64,000 bases of DNA from Paralvinella palmiformis. Lineage: Eukaryota > Annelida > Polychaeta > Terebellida > Alvinellidae. This document shows positions 31,079-44,637 of this stretch, piece after piece (position 1 is the first letter of the stretch; each line of letters opens with the position of its first letter). The translations under genes were made by a program, and so were the position numbers. The notes below the pieces were generated by a model, which was given only the letters and a program-made list of their open reading frames with translations, ran no database searches and had not been told where the DNA came from. The DNA lies in the NCBI GenBank assembly GCA_025642065.1, contig JAODUP010000144.1, forward strand, positions 274,501 through 338,500, in the 5' to 3' direction.

Positions 31079-33828
31079 CAATCGGATTGTTCATTGTTTT
31101 ATCGGATGACTGAGCGATAGGGTAGGCGTTCTATCTAAATATGTTAGGGAAGAAATGGCTACTCTGCTATAAAATACATCGTCTGGATTTTCCCCCATTG
31201 AGTTTGGGACTAGTAACTGGATACGTCCCTCAGAGACTGTATGAGGGGCGGGGGTTTAATGTGATTCTAACCGAAACAGTATAATAGTCGAAGAATGAAA
31301 TGGTAACATCAGATACAGACGAGGCGTCGTCTCCTTGGCCTAGGTAGTATCGCACTGGTCCACAAATTTGTAGTAGTAGGGTTCGGATCTTAGCCTGGCT
31401 GGTTGGTCGGCGCATTTAGACTATTTGTGCAGAGAGGTATCGAAAAAGACAAAACAGTCTACATTTATGTCAGTCTAAAGCCGATGTATCTACTCACGTC
31501 AGCGCATATTAATAAACTCACGTTGCTTTATGTTCAACAGAAAATCGTTCATGTCCTGTATATCGGATTGTAATCAATAATCGTGTATCATTACACTCAA
31601 TCTGATTGTATTCTTGCCATTAAGCAGGGGCGCCTCCTTGGTCTAACGGTAGCGTGTTGGACCACATATCAATACCACCCCTGTTCGAATCTCGGCGTGG
31701 GCATATCTGATGGTTGTTTCATCTTCGACTTCGATTCATGACCTTTGGAGGTCGCTCGGCCCATTTAGCCTATCATGTGCACAAAAGTAGCCATACACCA
31801 TCAATCATCATCTTGTCATTAATTTGCATAATCTCTCTGACGGAGGAGACTCCATGGTATTACTCACAGTCCAATTAGCTAAATCACTTTAATACACCGA
31901 CTCAAATCGAGGCTGAGCTATCACTGAAGGATATTACATCGTTCATATTTCAAAGTCGACTGGCTGGTTAAGCTAACGGTAAGTCCAAATTAGCCGCAGA
32001 CCAGGAATATTTGCCTGCTTACTTTCACTCTAATAACGAATGTTTTTTTCACATCGCAGTATTTTACGTGGAAAGTGATCGCCTTCGACGCTAATGACGA
32101 GGAACAACTGAAGCGCATTGAAAGCGAAATAGATATAGTAGAACATTTGGACCATGAGAACATCGTGAAATATTATGGTCATGCCATAGCGTTTGCGGAA
32201 GGCGGCAGAGGAAGCCACAATGTTTACATCATTATGGAATATTGCGAAGGTGGCAGCCTGTTGAACTTAACTCGGAAGGTTGAAGAGCACGTGTAAGTTT
32301 CTGTCGGCACCTTCCGTCTAACGTTATGTTAACTTGCAAAGACGTCCAAGCGGCTGAAGAGTGTTTCATTTTTTATTTCGATTCATTACATTTGAAGGTC
32401 ACTCGGCCGATTTAGCCTATCATGTGCACAAAAGTGGCCGTAAAACATCAATTATCATCATCATCCAAGCGGCGCGCGTTGCTGACTGTGTTTGTCGTTA
32501 GGGGTTATTTGGGTTAGTACTGTTTCAACCTTCGAGTGTCTGTATGTCGAAATTGTTATGGCGTTGCGTATATAAAGGTTTGCCATTGCGACGTGGGACG
32601 AGATTTGTATCTGTTGTCGGATGTATCGATGTGAAGGAGAATCCTATGCTTGAATGGTCAATGTTAGGTTTTCAGTTCTGCAGCGTCCATTTTTTTTCTG
32701 TGACTTTGGTCTTTGGTGATACTAGGTACAACGAAGCATGTCGAGGCTGACCGGGATCTAGCGAAATATTGTCGAGTTCGAAGGTATTCGGGACTTTAGT
32801 GGACGTCAAATTTATTTCGTGGCACGCTCGTGTACATTTATGTTCCTGGTCAATATCCAGCGGAGCTACAAAAGGTTCCATGAATTTGATTTGACGTATT
32901 GTCGAGTATCGTCAACAAACCGTCATTGCTCGGTTCGAGTACTTACTCATATAGCACATCACTGGGAAGCTATTCGGCAGGAATATCTAACCCGAACCGG
33001 AATAATTGTGTAACCGGAGTATTGTATATAGCTTTACCAGCCCGAGATGCTGATTGTTGTAGGCCAACAGAGCCCGGAAGAAAGCATAATACCAAGATAC
33101 TTGTAATTCGCAGTTTAGACCAAAGATTCATTACTTATATAATTTATTTCATTCGTTCTGAATGGACCACCATTACTAAAACCCATGACATTTGTTTTTG
33201 AGCATATTTATACTGAGACCATATTTTATGAGCAGCACTCGCCCATTGCGTTTAACTGACGTTGTAATCGGCCTATTGTGTCGTTTTCCCCTTAGCAACA
33301 TCATCAGCATAAAGTAACATGTGTACATTCGGTCTTCATTCATTGATACATTTGTACGTACAAGAAAACTTAAAACGGCACTACACCATCTGAGTTGTGT
33401 AATATATGTGTGGATGTCTTGGATGTTATGACAGTTCATATTCATAATTTGAGCACGCTATTGTAAAATAATACGTGTCTATACGCTTCATTAATATATT
33501 CTTGCTGATGTATTGTTTGGCAATTGCATTCTTGCTACTTCGTCTTGCCATTGGGGGCGCCTCCATGGGGCAGCTGGTAGGGCTGTTGGTCACAGACCTA
33601 TAGCACTTGGATTCAAACCCCGTCAGGGCTATATCATAATGGTGTTTCATCTTTCATTTCGCCTGATTACCTTTGGACTCACTTGGTCCATTTAGGGGCT
33701 CTTTTGCACAAAGGTGGCCTTAAAACAGCAACATTTACATTCATTTTGCCGTTGTCCTATATCGAGCATCTCTCTCTGTCTCTCTGTCTCCTCTCTCTCT
33801 CTCTCTCCCTCTCTCTCCCTCCCTCCCC

Positions 33829-33862
<34 letters not shown>

Positions 33863-33909
33863 CTTTGTTTGTGTTTCTCTGTCTGTGTCTCTCTGTATGT
33901 GTGTGTGTG

Positions 33910-33967
<58 letters not shown>

Positions 33968-33982
33968 TGTGTGTGTCATATG

Positions 33983-34032
<50 letters not shown>

Positions 34033-36133
34033 AACATTTATTCCCATTATATTTTTCTCCATTTAGGTGCACTTATTCTGAGGGTTACATCTGGATGGTC
34101 CTTTATCAGCTCATCCTGGCTCTTGGCGAATGCCACAAAAAGAAAAACGACGGTAATATTATTTTGCTCAGAAATCTAAAGCCTTCGAAGGTCTTTCTGA
34201 CTCGCGACATGAAGGTGAAGCTCGGCGACTTCAGCTGTTCTCGTATCCTCGACGCGAAAACTAGAGCCGCAACCGTCACTGGCACCCCACTTTATATGGC
34301 GCCCGTAAGTAGCTTTCCGTAATAAGTAGTCAATTTGTAGCATAGATATTTTCTATGGAATGTTCAATCCAGCGCGTAAACCATTACATTTACCTTTCAA
34401 GGGTGCACGTAAACAAGATGGGGGGGGGGGGTGATGTCCTATTATAATTTAGTAATCATTACTATGGAGCCGTGATAGCGCACTTAGTTAGAGCGTATGA
34501 CTCGTAGACGAAGGGTCGTGGGTTCAGTGCTCCTTGGGCTGCAATGCTGTCACGTCGCGACTGGTTCGCTCAACCATAAAATTAGAATATGACAGGAAGT
34601 GATGGCTATGTGTTTTGAGTAACTCTTTGCGCCTTTAATGGCAGCATGCGTTGCATGCTTCTTTGGGATTTAAGGTGAGTACTGGACTGAAGCAGGTCTG
34701 TGTCCGGGATAATGATGTAGTACAGCGCTCCAGAACAGGGTTACTCTGGCGCTATATAAATATGCATTGGTATAATACATTATATAATATTTAAAGTGTA
34801 ATGGAATATTTAGCAGAAAACACGGCTCGGTGCATCAAATTCGTCAAAATACCATAAAGGTGTATGAGGCTTCTTACTGACTGATAAGTGTTTAGATGAT
34901 GCCCCTCCAAAATGTTTGAGTATTTATCAGTTTTACTAACTGAGATAATCATTTTAGGAGATGAGATTTAGCTAAGGCCCCTAGCGAGCAGTAGTCTTCC
35001 AATCAACAAATATGTGGCTTCCTCTATAAATATTTCTCTTCGGTATCAGCCACGTTAAAACTTGTGCAGTCCTAGATGTAATAGTGAAGGATCTTAATTC
35101 TTAATTTGTGCTAACGCCATTTCCGAAAAACTATCTGGAGTATTTGTGGTATAGAAACCACGATGTCCATATAGATAAATCTTGAGACAGAAAGACAAGC
35201 TGCGTAATTTTGTAATGGTTTGATGCTGAATCTGACGAGTGAACTCGCATAAAATGGGTTCTGTGTCCAGGGTTAAAACTCATGTTGGGATGCGTGCTTT
35301 TCAGTTGATGTTTGGAATATACCCCCTGAATATGTTAAGTCATCAAATAGCATAGTTTCTATTCGTCACCGTTTGAAAACCGACATTTTCAGACTCGCTT
35401 ATCCTTCCTACGTTTCCACTCCATCTGATCATTTGTTGGTGAACTTTTCATTGTACCTGGACTATAAGTTTGCCCAACTCTTGTACTAGGTGCACCACTG
35501 AACTCGATTATTTTCTAGGAAAATGGCGCAGTAGAAGTTTTGTAATTATTAATATTATTATTATTGTTGTTATTATTATTACACACATACACTCATAATT
35601 AATCGGACAGATGTAGCTTCTGTATATTTTCCTGTAACTGATTTCATTTAGGAATTATATCGCCACGAGATGTACAACGAGAAGTGCGACATTTGGTCAC
35701 TTGGCTGTTTAATATACGAAATGTGTGCTTTGAAGCCGCCGTTCGTCGGAAATGATCAATCTGAACTTGCTCAGAACATCATGGGTAGGAAAGCAGCCGA
35801 CATACCGTCTAAATATTCGAGCGATCTCAGGCGTATCATCAAGACAATGTTAGAAAAAGAGGTAAGTTGTTAACTTTACTACGTACGCCTTATTATTATA
35901 TACCATTAAATATTCGACAATCTGACACTATCTCTTGTTTTAAATCTCGCCCTAAAAACTCATTATTGTAAACTAAAATACCCAACACTAGTCAATTTGT
36001 GTACTCATCTGCTGTTACTACTTATTTTATTGTTTTGTACCTATCACACCAGTCATATCTATGTCATCTATTGTTTTAAACTATTGTCAAAGCGCCTTTG
36101 AACATTTCCGGAAAATGCGCTATACAAAAGTCA

Positions 36134-36168
<35 letters not shown>

Positions 36169-38048
36169 CATTTACGACATTTGTAAGATTCGGAAGAAAT
36201 GATTGTACGGATGAAAATCTTGTAATAGCGTTTATAGTCTTGTAAAATGAACATAAATTAGTAAGAGTAATAATTTTAGTGAAGACACTTGTATCTGTTT
36301 TTGATGATGCGTGTTAAAATTGATAAAATATTGTAATGCTTTTCAAATGACATCATCCTTAGTGGGTATACCTTAATTTGCTCCCGTATAGCACCCTCTC
36401 TGCCACTCGGAGAAAGGAATATCGTCTAACAGCTTGTCAGCAATTTTACAGAAACTAATGTTGTCGTGTTTCGTCTTCTGAGGATTTAAAAAACTTCTAA
36501 GTGACCCCTCATCAGCCCAGTGGCTGGAGCGCTGCGCCGGAAAAAAAACAACAACATGGGTTTTGATTCCGAGTCCTACGTGTACTTTAGGATGTTTCCG
36601 CAGAGAACCGCTACTGGGCCACATGTCCCAGATGCGACCAGCCTCGAAGCTCTTTCCACCAGGAACCTCCTTTATATATTTATCTGCAGAGTTTTTATTC
36701 GCAAGAATCAAATCCAAACCTGTCTCCTAAAACGATACAGAGAGGTGGGCTGTTATTGAGGCAGTATCCTTCTTTTGACTTTGGGGTTCAGATTGGTTTC
36801 GTTGAATTGCATACTCTACGTTATCAGTGCAGACTAGACGAAGAACGAATTTCAAGTCTTCGTGCCCCTTTGTATTCTGAAATCGTTCTTGCTAACTCAT
36901 AACCAAAGCAATAACTAATTTATTATGTTATAAAAGCGGAATCAGTGAAAATTTGACCCTTTTGTTTCAGCCGCTCACTCGTCCTAGCGCCAAGATGCTG
37001 GCGTGTGAAATAATACGTTTGGTACACAGCGAAGCCAGGTTTGTTATGAATTTGCATATAAAAGTAAGGAAAAAGACCGGTTTCATCCCCGCAAGTGGGT
37101 CAACAATGCGCCCGTAAATGGGTACACTACTCGTTTCAAACAGCTACCGTAACATTAATATAAAGTGTGTTTCCGTTTATCTTCGTTGATTCGAACGTGG
37201 CTAATCCTTGTTCAACACGAATGTTTATTGTCAGCTTGTGTCACACAAATGACTAGGCTGTGTTTAATTGTGTCGGATCAGTTTAAAATGTGTACTCTCG
37301 ATATTAAAGATGTATATTTTCGATTAAGTTTCTATGATGGTAAGGGTCATATTACTGGTGTTTATTTTGGATTCAGTTTCTGCGATGATAAGGGTCGTAT
37401 TAAAGTGGATTCCATTGTTGAGACAAAAGGCCCACTTGATGAAATGGACGATTACCGTGAGAGTGATGCTAGCAGGGCGTTCCATTTTGCTGAAGAGTAA
37501 GTTCCAGTTGACTTTCTGTTATTCGTAGTTTAGTTTAAAAACTATTAGAAAATCATGACTGTGTAAAAGCGATTATTAATTGTGTATTTATGTTGTTTAC
37601 CATAATGTGCATCATGCAGCGTCGATTGAAGTTCGACTTTCCCGACTCGATAACGAGATCGCAAGGAATAATTGATCGCTTTTTCAGTAACCAAAATGCA
37701 ATGCGGAGAAACTTTCTTGCATTTATCCTCTATTACCTTTTTGTTTATTTTATTATGTATAAATAGCTGCCATTAGCATGAGAAAAGGTTTTCAGTGTTG
37801 TTAGTATCAATTAAAAAGCGAATATGGTATGAGCTGGATATTTGAAGATCGATTTCGGGATGATGGTATTTTGAGCTTATCCCTCTGTTTACTGGACCAT
37901 AGACATTGATGATTTGGCAAAAAGTCGCAGAACCTTTCTAATACTAATAATAGACATTCCTTAATCTAGATTGAGGAAGAAATTTGAGAAGACGTTTGTT
38001 GAAGTAGGTAATACGACTGACCAGTGGCAGAAGAAGGAACAGGCTTAA
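30664..38048 (+). CDS. Kinase B: NEK2-like predicted pseudokinase, 7 exons, 347 aa
   Basis: Predicted exons: 30664-30759, 32060-32292, 34067-34304, 35652-35861, 36971-37038, 37377-37496, 37970-38048; all GT-AG, in frame to TAA. Fold markers remain: FTWK with Lys37, [36 protein letters not shown]. Catalytic residues have changed: the glycine loop is YGGMYG (15-20), HRD is LRN (144-146, catalytic Asp to Asn), the metal-binding Asn of KPAN is Lys (KPSK, 148-151) and DFG is DFS (164-166). In the PKA/NEK framework these predict loss of phosphotransfer, while Lys37 and Asp164 could still allow nucleotide binding. No stop or frameshift is present, so this is a retained gene rather than a decayed copy. 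After RPS come exon 6 (DDKGRIKVDSIV) and basic exon 7 (LRKKFEKTF), also present in kinase C. Likely role, by inference: regulator or decoy of the active paralogues. Confidence 0.87.
31034..31082. repeat. TTGA microsatellite
   Basis: (TTGA)n of about 45 bases ending in GATCAATC, in kinase B intron 1. Confidence 0.92.
31627..31815 (+). repeat. SINE family A, full-length, in kinase B intron 1
   Basis: GGCGCCTCCTTGGTCTAACG head, GTTCGAATCTCGGCGTGG, full body and TCA-type tail (CATCAATCATCATC). A more diverged tRNA-SINE-like stretch lies just upstream at about 31328-31440. Confidence 0.9.
32355..32466 (+). repeat. SINE family A, 5'-truncated, in kinase B intron 2
   Basis: Starts at GAAGAGTGTTTCAT and keeps the body and the CATCATCATC tail. 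It begins about 60 bp after the donor of kinase B exon 2. Confidence 0.85.
33554..33740 (+). repeat. SINE family C copy 2, in kinase B intron 2
   Basis: CCTCCATGGGGCAGCTGGTAG head, GGATTCAAACCCCG B-box, GCTATATCATAATGGTG, the shared body and the AGCAACATTTACATT end. Confidence 0.88.
33774..34026. repeat. CT/GT/TA compound microsatellite in kinase B intron 2
   Basis: About 250 bases: (CT)n with CCCT variants, GT/CT mixtures, long (CT)n, (GT)n, then about 45 bases of (TA)n. It ends about 40 bp before the exon 3 acceptor of kinase B, so it occupies the branch-point neighbourhood. Confidence 0.92.
34463..34778 (+). repeat. SINE family D copy 1, in kinase B intron 3
   Basis: tRNA-like head (GAGCCGTGATAGCGCACTTAG, GTAGACGAAGGGTCGTGGG, TTCAGTGC), then a body with TGCGCCTTTAATGGCAGCATG and GAAGCAGGTCTGTGTCCGGG, ending in GGCGCTATATAAATATGCATT. 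A reverse copy lies at 46235-46412. Confidence 0.82.
35376..35580 (+). repeat. LINE 3' end, in kinase B intron 3
   Basis: A short frame SLKTDIFRLAYPSY, typical of LINE polyprotein C-termini, is followed by AAGTTTGCCCAACTCTTGTAC, GTGCACCACTGAA, CAGTAGAAGTTTTGTAATTATT and (ATT)n. The last blocks recur at 55445-55570. Confidence 0.7.
36045..36175 (+). repeat. Retroelement 3' tail with ATT repeats, in kinase B intron 4
   Basis: AAAGCGCCTTTGAACATTTC, GAAAATGCGCTATACAAAAG and (ATT)n form the usual end of a LINE or LINE-mobilised SINE. No coding part is left. Confidence 0.55.
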
Positions 38049-39303
38049 GGTGAGTAAAATAAGAGTATTGTTCAGTCCGTTAGCACTATTTAGTTCTAGT
38101 TTGCTAGGTTTAAGTCACATTTTCGACATACTGTGCTCTCTTCATATTTCAGAATATATTTAGGAGAGCAACCTCGGTTGGCGAGTGAAACATTTCGATT
38201 TAATTCGGAATGCATCACCCATTTAGAGCCCGTTTCGGCTGCTATTTGAAGCTCAACCCGATTGATTGTCAATTCAATCAGCGCAACAGGCTTGCCCAAA
38301 CTGCATCCTTAGAGTTGCACACCATAACGTTTGGTTCACCCACTTGGATATTATTCAGACATGAATTGATTGAATGGAAGGCACGAGTAGTCTTGTGCAA
38401 GAGAGATTGGAAACTGAACTCGACTTGTGTTGGTTCAATTAGCTTTATTTAATTGTACAAATAGCAAATTGAAGGTCACAGATTATAATAACAGATCACT
38501 GATTACCGATTAATGTAGAACACGAGTCTTCTATTGCTGCGGAGTAATTAGGATAAACGGATGTTACGTTCTTCGTTCAAATAAATTCGCTGATTTTCGC
38601 ATTTCGTTTGTTTGTATCCGTTTCATCTTCAATGGAAACACAAAACTAGCTAAAATCGTATGATTTTCCATTTACAAACTAGAATAGTTGAGCACAATTA
38701 AATCGATCGAGACGCTTTCTATTCCCGTTTTGCACCAATTTTATTATTTTGGAAAGATTAGTGAGAGCTCTATCTATCTATATATGTGGAGATGTGCTGT
38801 ACGAACCGACAGACAGACAGACAGACAAATAGATTGGTTTATGAACTGGATGAAAACTTAAATGACCATGCCAATGAAATTTGACAGTGAAGGAACATTG
38901 GAGATGGAATTTGATTAGTTTATGCAATAATTGTTTTCTTTAAGAGCTTCAATTACCTCACAAGCACAGGAAATGATCGTAAAACATCAAACATAATCAA
39001 TCATACTCGTTTCTATGGCATAAGTATAGGCTTCATATGCAATGAATAATATTAATAATTTGAAGGAATAAAACGTAATAAGGTTTTAATCAATTTAATG
39101 TAGTAAGTAGATGTAATAATGCCCTACATTTCATCCTCTTTTCAAATTAACAAAATGAAGGGGCACGATAATTTATCAAATATAAAGCAATGACACCTGG
39201 ACAAGTTTCCATTAAAGCAAAACGCAACTTAAGAACTAGCCAATAGATAGCGATTAGGAACACTCTGATCATAGCATTGTTATACACCTAGTCTAATCTA
39301 GTC
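38049..39303. other. Downstream of kinase B
   Basis: No gene recognised. A (GACA)n run lies at about 38808-38825. Candidate AATAAA signals (for example near 38580) are present, but none can be assigned. Confidence 0.35.
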
Positions 39304-39436
39304 GTACGCGAATCTCGGCGTGGGTATATCTGAAGGGTGTTTCATCTTTCAATTCGCTTCTTTACCTTTAGCGGTCGCTCGGCCCAATTAGCCTGCAGTG
39401 TGCACAAAAGTGGCCATAAAACATCAATCATCAACT
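39304..39436 (+). repeat. SINE family A, 5'-truncated
   Basis: Begins at GTACGCGAATCTCGGCGTGG and keeps the body, GTGGCCATAAAAC and the TCAATCATCA tail. Confidence 0.85.
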
Positions 39437-39798
39437 TCTAGTCGTACGTAGGTTTGTGGGCTGAGTAGGAGTAGAACCTGGAACCTGCGACACATTCCAA
39501 ACGTTCGATACGCTAGTCACAACAGTCTTCTTCACAAATTAAATAATTATGGCATTCGAGGCATAACAAACATATGGTTTGAAATGCATTATGCCAATAG
39601 AACCAAATAACAAATTGGATGTCTCCTTAATTGAATTTAACCAAAACGGGAATAGCACTGAAAAGGATAAGCGTATTTAGTTATGATTTTGTAAGTAAAT
39701 TTATCTCAATTAGGAATATGATACTGTTGTGAATACAAGTCTGTAGGAAAACTACAATTTGCGATACCTATCCTATATATCTATATATATATATATAT

Positions 39799-39840
<42 letters not shown>

Positions 39841-40997
39841 ACTCTTGTATGAGATTACCTACCACGTGCGGTTTACGGCGGTTCCTAGAGGCGGTTACCA
39901 GACTGCGGGTCGAGGCGTTCATGAATGAACAAGTTCGTTATTGTGGTTGAGGGCCTGATAATTATTTTGCGGGGTGGTTGCGGACTCGGCAAGTTTATTT
40001 TGTGCAGTCAAATGCAGTGATAACAAAATTATTGTATGCGTTAGATGAATATCTCAACAACGCCCCCCCCATTATCGAAAAAATAGTTAACGAAATCTAA
40101 AACTACAGTCATCCGGCATTTAGTGATAACGACTAAAGATAATTTTATATTTACTAATTACAGACTAAGGTATTTTGTATAAACAATGTTTGAGTCGACG
40201 ATTAACTTGTATATAAATATTTGAATTAGTTATTTTTATATCTTCTCTCTGAATACAACAAACAAGACGTCTTTCTGGAAGTCTTAAATTATCTCAAACT
40301 ACGGGTTACCTAATTTCTGGTGATTACAAGATTCGATCAGTTAGCCATTGTAAAAAATGAGCGGAATTTTAATGCGGTTGGCTTTGTTTTTAATGGCAGC
40401 TGATCTGCCCTGAAATAAATTACTGATACACACTGCTTTGAAAAATTGCTGATACACACTGCTTTGAAAAAATAACTTGGTTCCGATAAAATGTAATATA
40501 TAAATAAAATTAAAGATATATCAAACTCGGTGTGTTTTATATTAATATAACGCTAAGCATCTGTAATCACTAAATAAATGATACAATATCGTTTTATTAT
40601 GACGGGCTTTTTACGAGGCTGACTTTTTAAAGTACGGCATAAATGTGTGGGGGGGTATTCAGCATGGTGAGGGGTGGTCAGAGGCTAGGTATTCAAATTT
40701 GCTGGGCGCTGCGGGTGACAGAATTAAACGTATTTGCACATACGGAGCACATACATAGCTATAATATATATATATATATATATATATACACGCTACCTTT
40801 GCACATTTGGCGAGGTTGCACTTCGAATTTCCCGAATGACTTAGCAGTTTTTGATTTCAAGTAATTATGTTTTCCATCTGTTTAGAAGCCAATTGGCACA
40901 CTTTCGGCACAGCTACTATATCATTAAACACAAGCAATTGATCAATATATCTGGTCAAAAACTGTGTTCGCATCAAGTCACGATAAAATAAATTTCC

Positions 40998-41033
<36 letters not shown>

Positions 41034-42788
41034 TGCTGAAATTCTATAACACTTGCGCATGCGCATGATGACGACGTAGATTTGATTACGCAATCCTAAA
41101 TAAATACAACCTCCGGCAAAATATTTAGAGCGCGTTTATAGCATCACGTGTCAATCGATCTTCACAATATAATTAATTTTACGACTTGTACCTCAGCAAT
41201 ATTATGGTATTGTAATTAATAAACCATAAGGACAATCATAGGCTTGTATTGATAAGTTGTGCTTAAAGGTTTCAATGAAAATATATTTGCGCAACGGTGT
41301 ATTCATAGTCTCGTTTTCAGTGTCACGTGATTAAAAGTTGTTCTCCGACAGGAGGCCAAGATGTCGAACCGATGTCTGTGATGTTGAGTTACTATCTACT
41401 ATATTCGCGTTCATTAATGTTATGATGAGTGATCTCGTGCAGCAAAATGTTCCGCCGAATCAATAAATCAATGAATTTCACTATTAATAAAAGCAGGGAA
41501 ATATCGACAATTTAGCATAGGTCGCGGTCAAGCTCTCCCCCGCTACCAGAGAGCGGTATTTAAGTTACGCTAATGATAACAAGAAATATAATCCCACAAA
41601 AAAGCACTCACTTGCTCAGTTACTGAAGACAAATAAATATTTTCATCCATATCGTTATGACTACCTAGTTGTATCAACCAGCAGTATTAATACTATTGGC
41701 AAGTCTTTCATGTCGTCTCACCCATCAGGTCGTCGCCTTGTTGAGTTGGATTCTAGCATGTATGACATGTGCTCGTCGGTTAAAGTCTCTTAGGAGTCGC
41801 ACTTATCTAACGTTTGAAAATAAATGTCTATTATAACGTGTTTACTGTTCTCTATTCTTTCTATAAAATCGATTTCATCTACGTAAGTGCACAATTTTGC
41901 ACCTAATCTTATTGACTTTGAAAAACAGGTGGTAAATATTGGAAATTGTTTTGTTTTACTTGTATTCGTAAAGACCTTATTAATAGTTGGCTTTATAGAA
42001 GATGGGAATAAACATTGGCCGAATAGTAGTACCGCTTATAGTATCACTTGAGCTGTAACATATATGCAGTTCTTGGCAGACAATTTAGGTTGGGCATGAA
42101 CAGTAAAAGGCTAACGTAGAGAAGTACGCGTGCTATTTTGCCTGCTGAAAGCGCAACGTTGGGAACAATCATGAATCAGATATCGAAATATTTACAGCTA
42201 CTAAAGTAAATGGGTAGCATAACGGTACCGAAGCCAGCATTACAGCATCCCGCCAGCGAATGCAAGATTCCACTGAAAGACGGGACGACAGATCAAAACA
42301 CACAATGCAGCTTTTTCTGTACGTTTTATGCCGAAGTCAAGTATAGGCTCCTCTTTATGCTGTTCGAATTTCTATATAAAGGTAATTCATAATTACTAAC
42401 CATACCGTTTAGATTTCAAGGGATGTATCATTCAGATAGGACGTCAATTATAAGCTGAATTACAATACTGCCAACTGCACTGCGGAGGGCGACCTAGTTC
42501 GTACGAATGAACAAAATGCATTTATTTCGTGTCGACAACTGTCAGTAAGTATCAACATTTACGAACATCATGTACATAAATGGGCCTTTGTTTCGCTTTA
42601 ACATTTCACAACGAAGAAGCTTCATTGGAAAGGATGTGTCAAACGCACAGTCAACAATGTATCCCAAATATTTGGTGGTAGCATTGTATAGGTTGAGTTG
42701 TTTAAAGTTGGTGCTGGTCCAACTTAAAATATAAGGCCGATGGGCCACTTTCGAGGGACATATATCCCAGAAAAACACGTGCAGACCT
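39437..42788. other. Intergenic between kinases B and C, unassigned
   Basis: AT-rich sequence with (TA)n runs at 39770-39836, 40762-40788 and 40998-41030 and a C-run near 40064. A 27-bp phrase, CTGATACACACTGCTTTGAAAAA, is tandemly duplicated near 40422-40470. No coding region with a recognisable family was seen. Confidence 0.35.
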
Positions 42789-42979
42789 AGGGCACCTCCA
42801 TGGTCTAGTTGATAGCGCGTTGGACTACATATCACTATTACCTAAGTTTGAATCTCAGCGTGAAGCATATTTGAAGGGTATTTTATCTTTGACTTCACTT
42901 CATTACCTTTGGAGGTCACAGGCCCATTTAGACTACCATGTGCACGAAGGTGGCATTAAAACAACAATCATCATCATCA
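42789..42979 (+). repeat. SINE family A, full-length, diverged
   Basis: GGCACCTCCATGGTCTAGTTG head, GTTTGAATCTCAGCGTG, body, and AACAATCATCATCATC tail. Confidence 0.88.
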
Positions 42980-43577
42980 AACACACGCGTAGACCAAAGT
43001 TGAGCCTATGAAGTGGCGCTGTTCAGCATCTAAGTTCCAACGCAACCTCGTCCTGCAAACTATTCACGCATAGAGCTACGCATGCAAAAGAAAGTCTTTT
43101 CCGTGCCTGTAACAACCGAATATAAGCGAGAGTGAGATTATATCTAAGGGCTACAACGTCCAGGGGTAATTATCTCCAGAAACGAGACTTGTACTCTCAC
43201 CGATCTGAAGTCAGAAACACACTGCAGACAAAGTAAGTGTTCCTGTGATTTATTTTAAGTATGACGCAGGTCACATCTGGGACACAAGATCAATTAATGC
43301 CTGTCTGCGAAAAAATCTTCAAATCCAGATGTGGAGCAGATCGCCATTGAAGCTGAAGGTTTGTAGATGAACGCCCTAACACCTGTGCTACGAAACGCTC
43401 GTATATGTGCGTGCGTACAGCTGTGTGTATATCTGTGTGTGCGCACTAAAACATTACGTCGCAGAGTAAAAACCTATCAACAATTCGAGCGTATGTTGTG
43501 TATACATAAAAGAGTCAGTGTACCTATATTGCTTCTGAGTTAGGGTGTTCCACATGAGTGCCTGAGAAATATCGAGA

Positions 43578-43636
<59 letters not shown>

Positions 43637-44126
43637 GGGCGTCAAGAGAGACGTTTTGGTACAATAATGCAATAATCACTCGGTCTAGATTTCTCAATCA
43701 TTGAGATAATTACCTGTCTACTTTACTCAGCCATATCTACGTTACAGGGAATAACAGGCGCATAGAAAATAGAAAACATCTTGGCTTATAACAAGGACGG
43801 CTTGGTGTTACAGGATCACTGAACGTAGATTCTCTACATTGGAATTAGAAGCGCGTACAACAACATACGAATTCTGTCAGGTGTGCCGCATTAGACAATC
43901 AGGTATCAAGGAAAACAGCTACTATTTAGAAAGTCAACTATACCATTGACGTCTGGCAAGAGTACATCGTTGGACGGCTGAATAGGTTACGTTTCTTGTT
44001 ATATTTCTTCTGTTGTCAGCACGATACCATGACACGGTCAGTTTACAAATCATATAGTAAGGAACTTTATTTCAGACCATTTGTCTACGGCATACTTCAG
44101 CCATTCGAAATATAGAATAATCACCC
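42980..44126. other. Intergenic with a GT microsatellite
   Basis: (GT)n of about 50 bases at 43579-43630. Otherwise no feature recognised. Confidence 0.4.
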
Positions 44127-44312
44127 ACCTCTATGGCCTAGCTGGTAGCGCGGTCGGCCACATACATGTAGCACCTGAGTTTAAATCCCGACCGGGTTAT
44201 ATCAGAAGGGTGTTTCATTTTTCACTTCGTCTCATTACCTTCGGAGGTCGCTCGGCCCATTTAGCTAATCTTGTGCACAAAGGTGTCCATAAAAAAGCAA
44301 CATTTACATTAG
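44127..44312 (+). repeat. SINE family C copy 3
   Basis: CCTCTATGGCCTAGCTGGTAG head, GAGTTTAAATCCCGACCGGG, then the shared body and an AGCAACATTTACATTAG end. It lies about 330 bp upstream of the kinase C start. Confidence 0.88.
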
Positions 44313-44637
44313 TTTAATAATATTTGATAATATTAAGATAATATTAAGAGTATGAAGACAATTATTATTACTATTAGTAGTAGTTGTAGTAGTAGTAGTA
44401 GTTGTTGTTGTTGTAGTATTAGTATCAATAATTTGCTATCGGTATCATTTCCAGTGCATTAAGCACGATTAAATAGGTGATATGTTTGCAATCACACGTA
44501 GTATTAATCTGGCCTTGAATTGGACGAGACACTAACGTAACAATTACTAATTACTTCCAGATGAAATAAAGAGCTGGACATTCTTCATTATACGTGCCGA
44601 ATAAACATAATTTATCACTGTATTTAAATAGCGGCTG

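Noticed and set aside
33683..34072. Long frames on both strands rich in SLSLSL or RERERE
   Set aside because: Both come from the CT/GT/TA microsatellite in kinase B intron 2.
37165..37376. An upstream start of the open frame before kinase B exon 6, suggesting a separate small gene
   Set aside because: Homology with kinase C exon 6 begins exactly at the acceptor at 37377. The earlier part is intron that happens to stay open.
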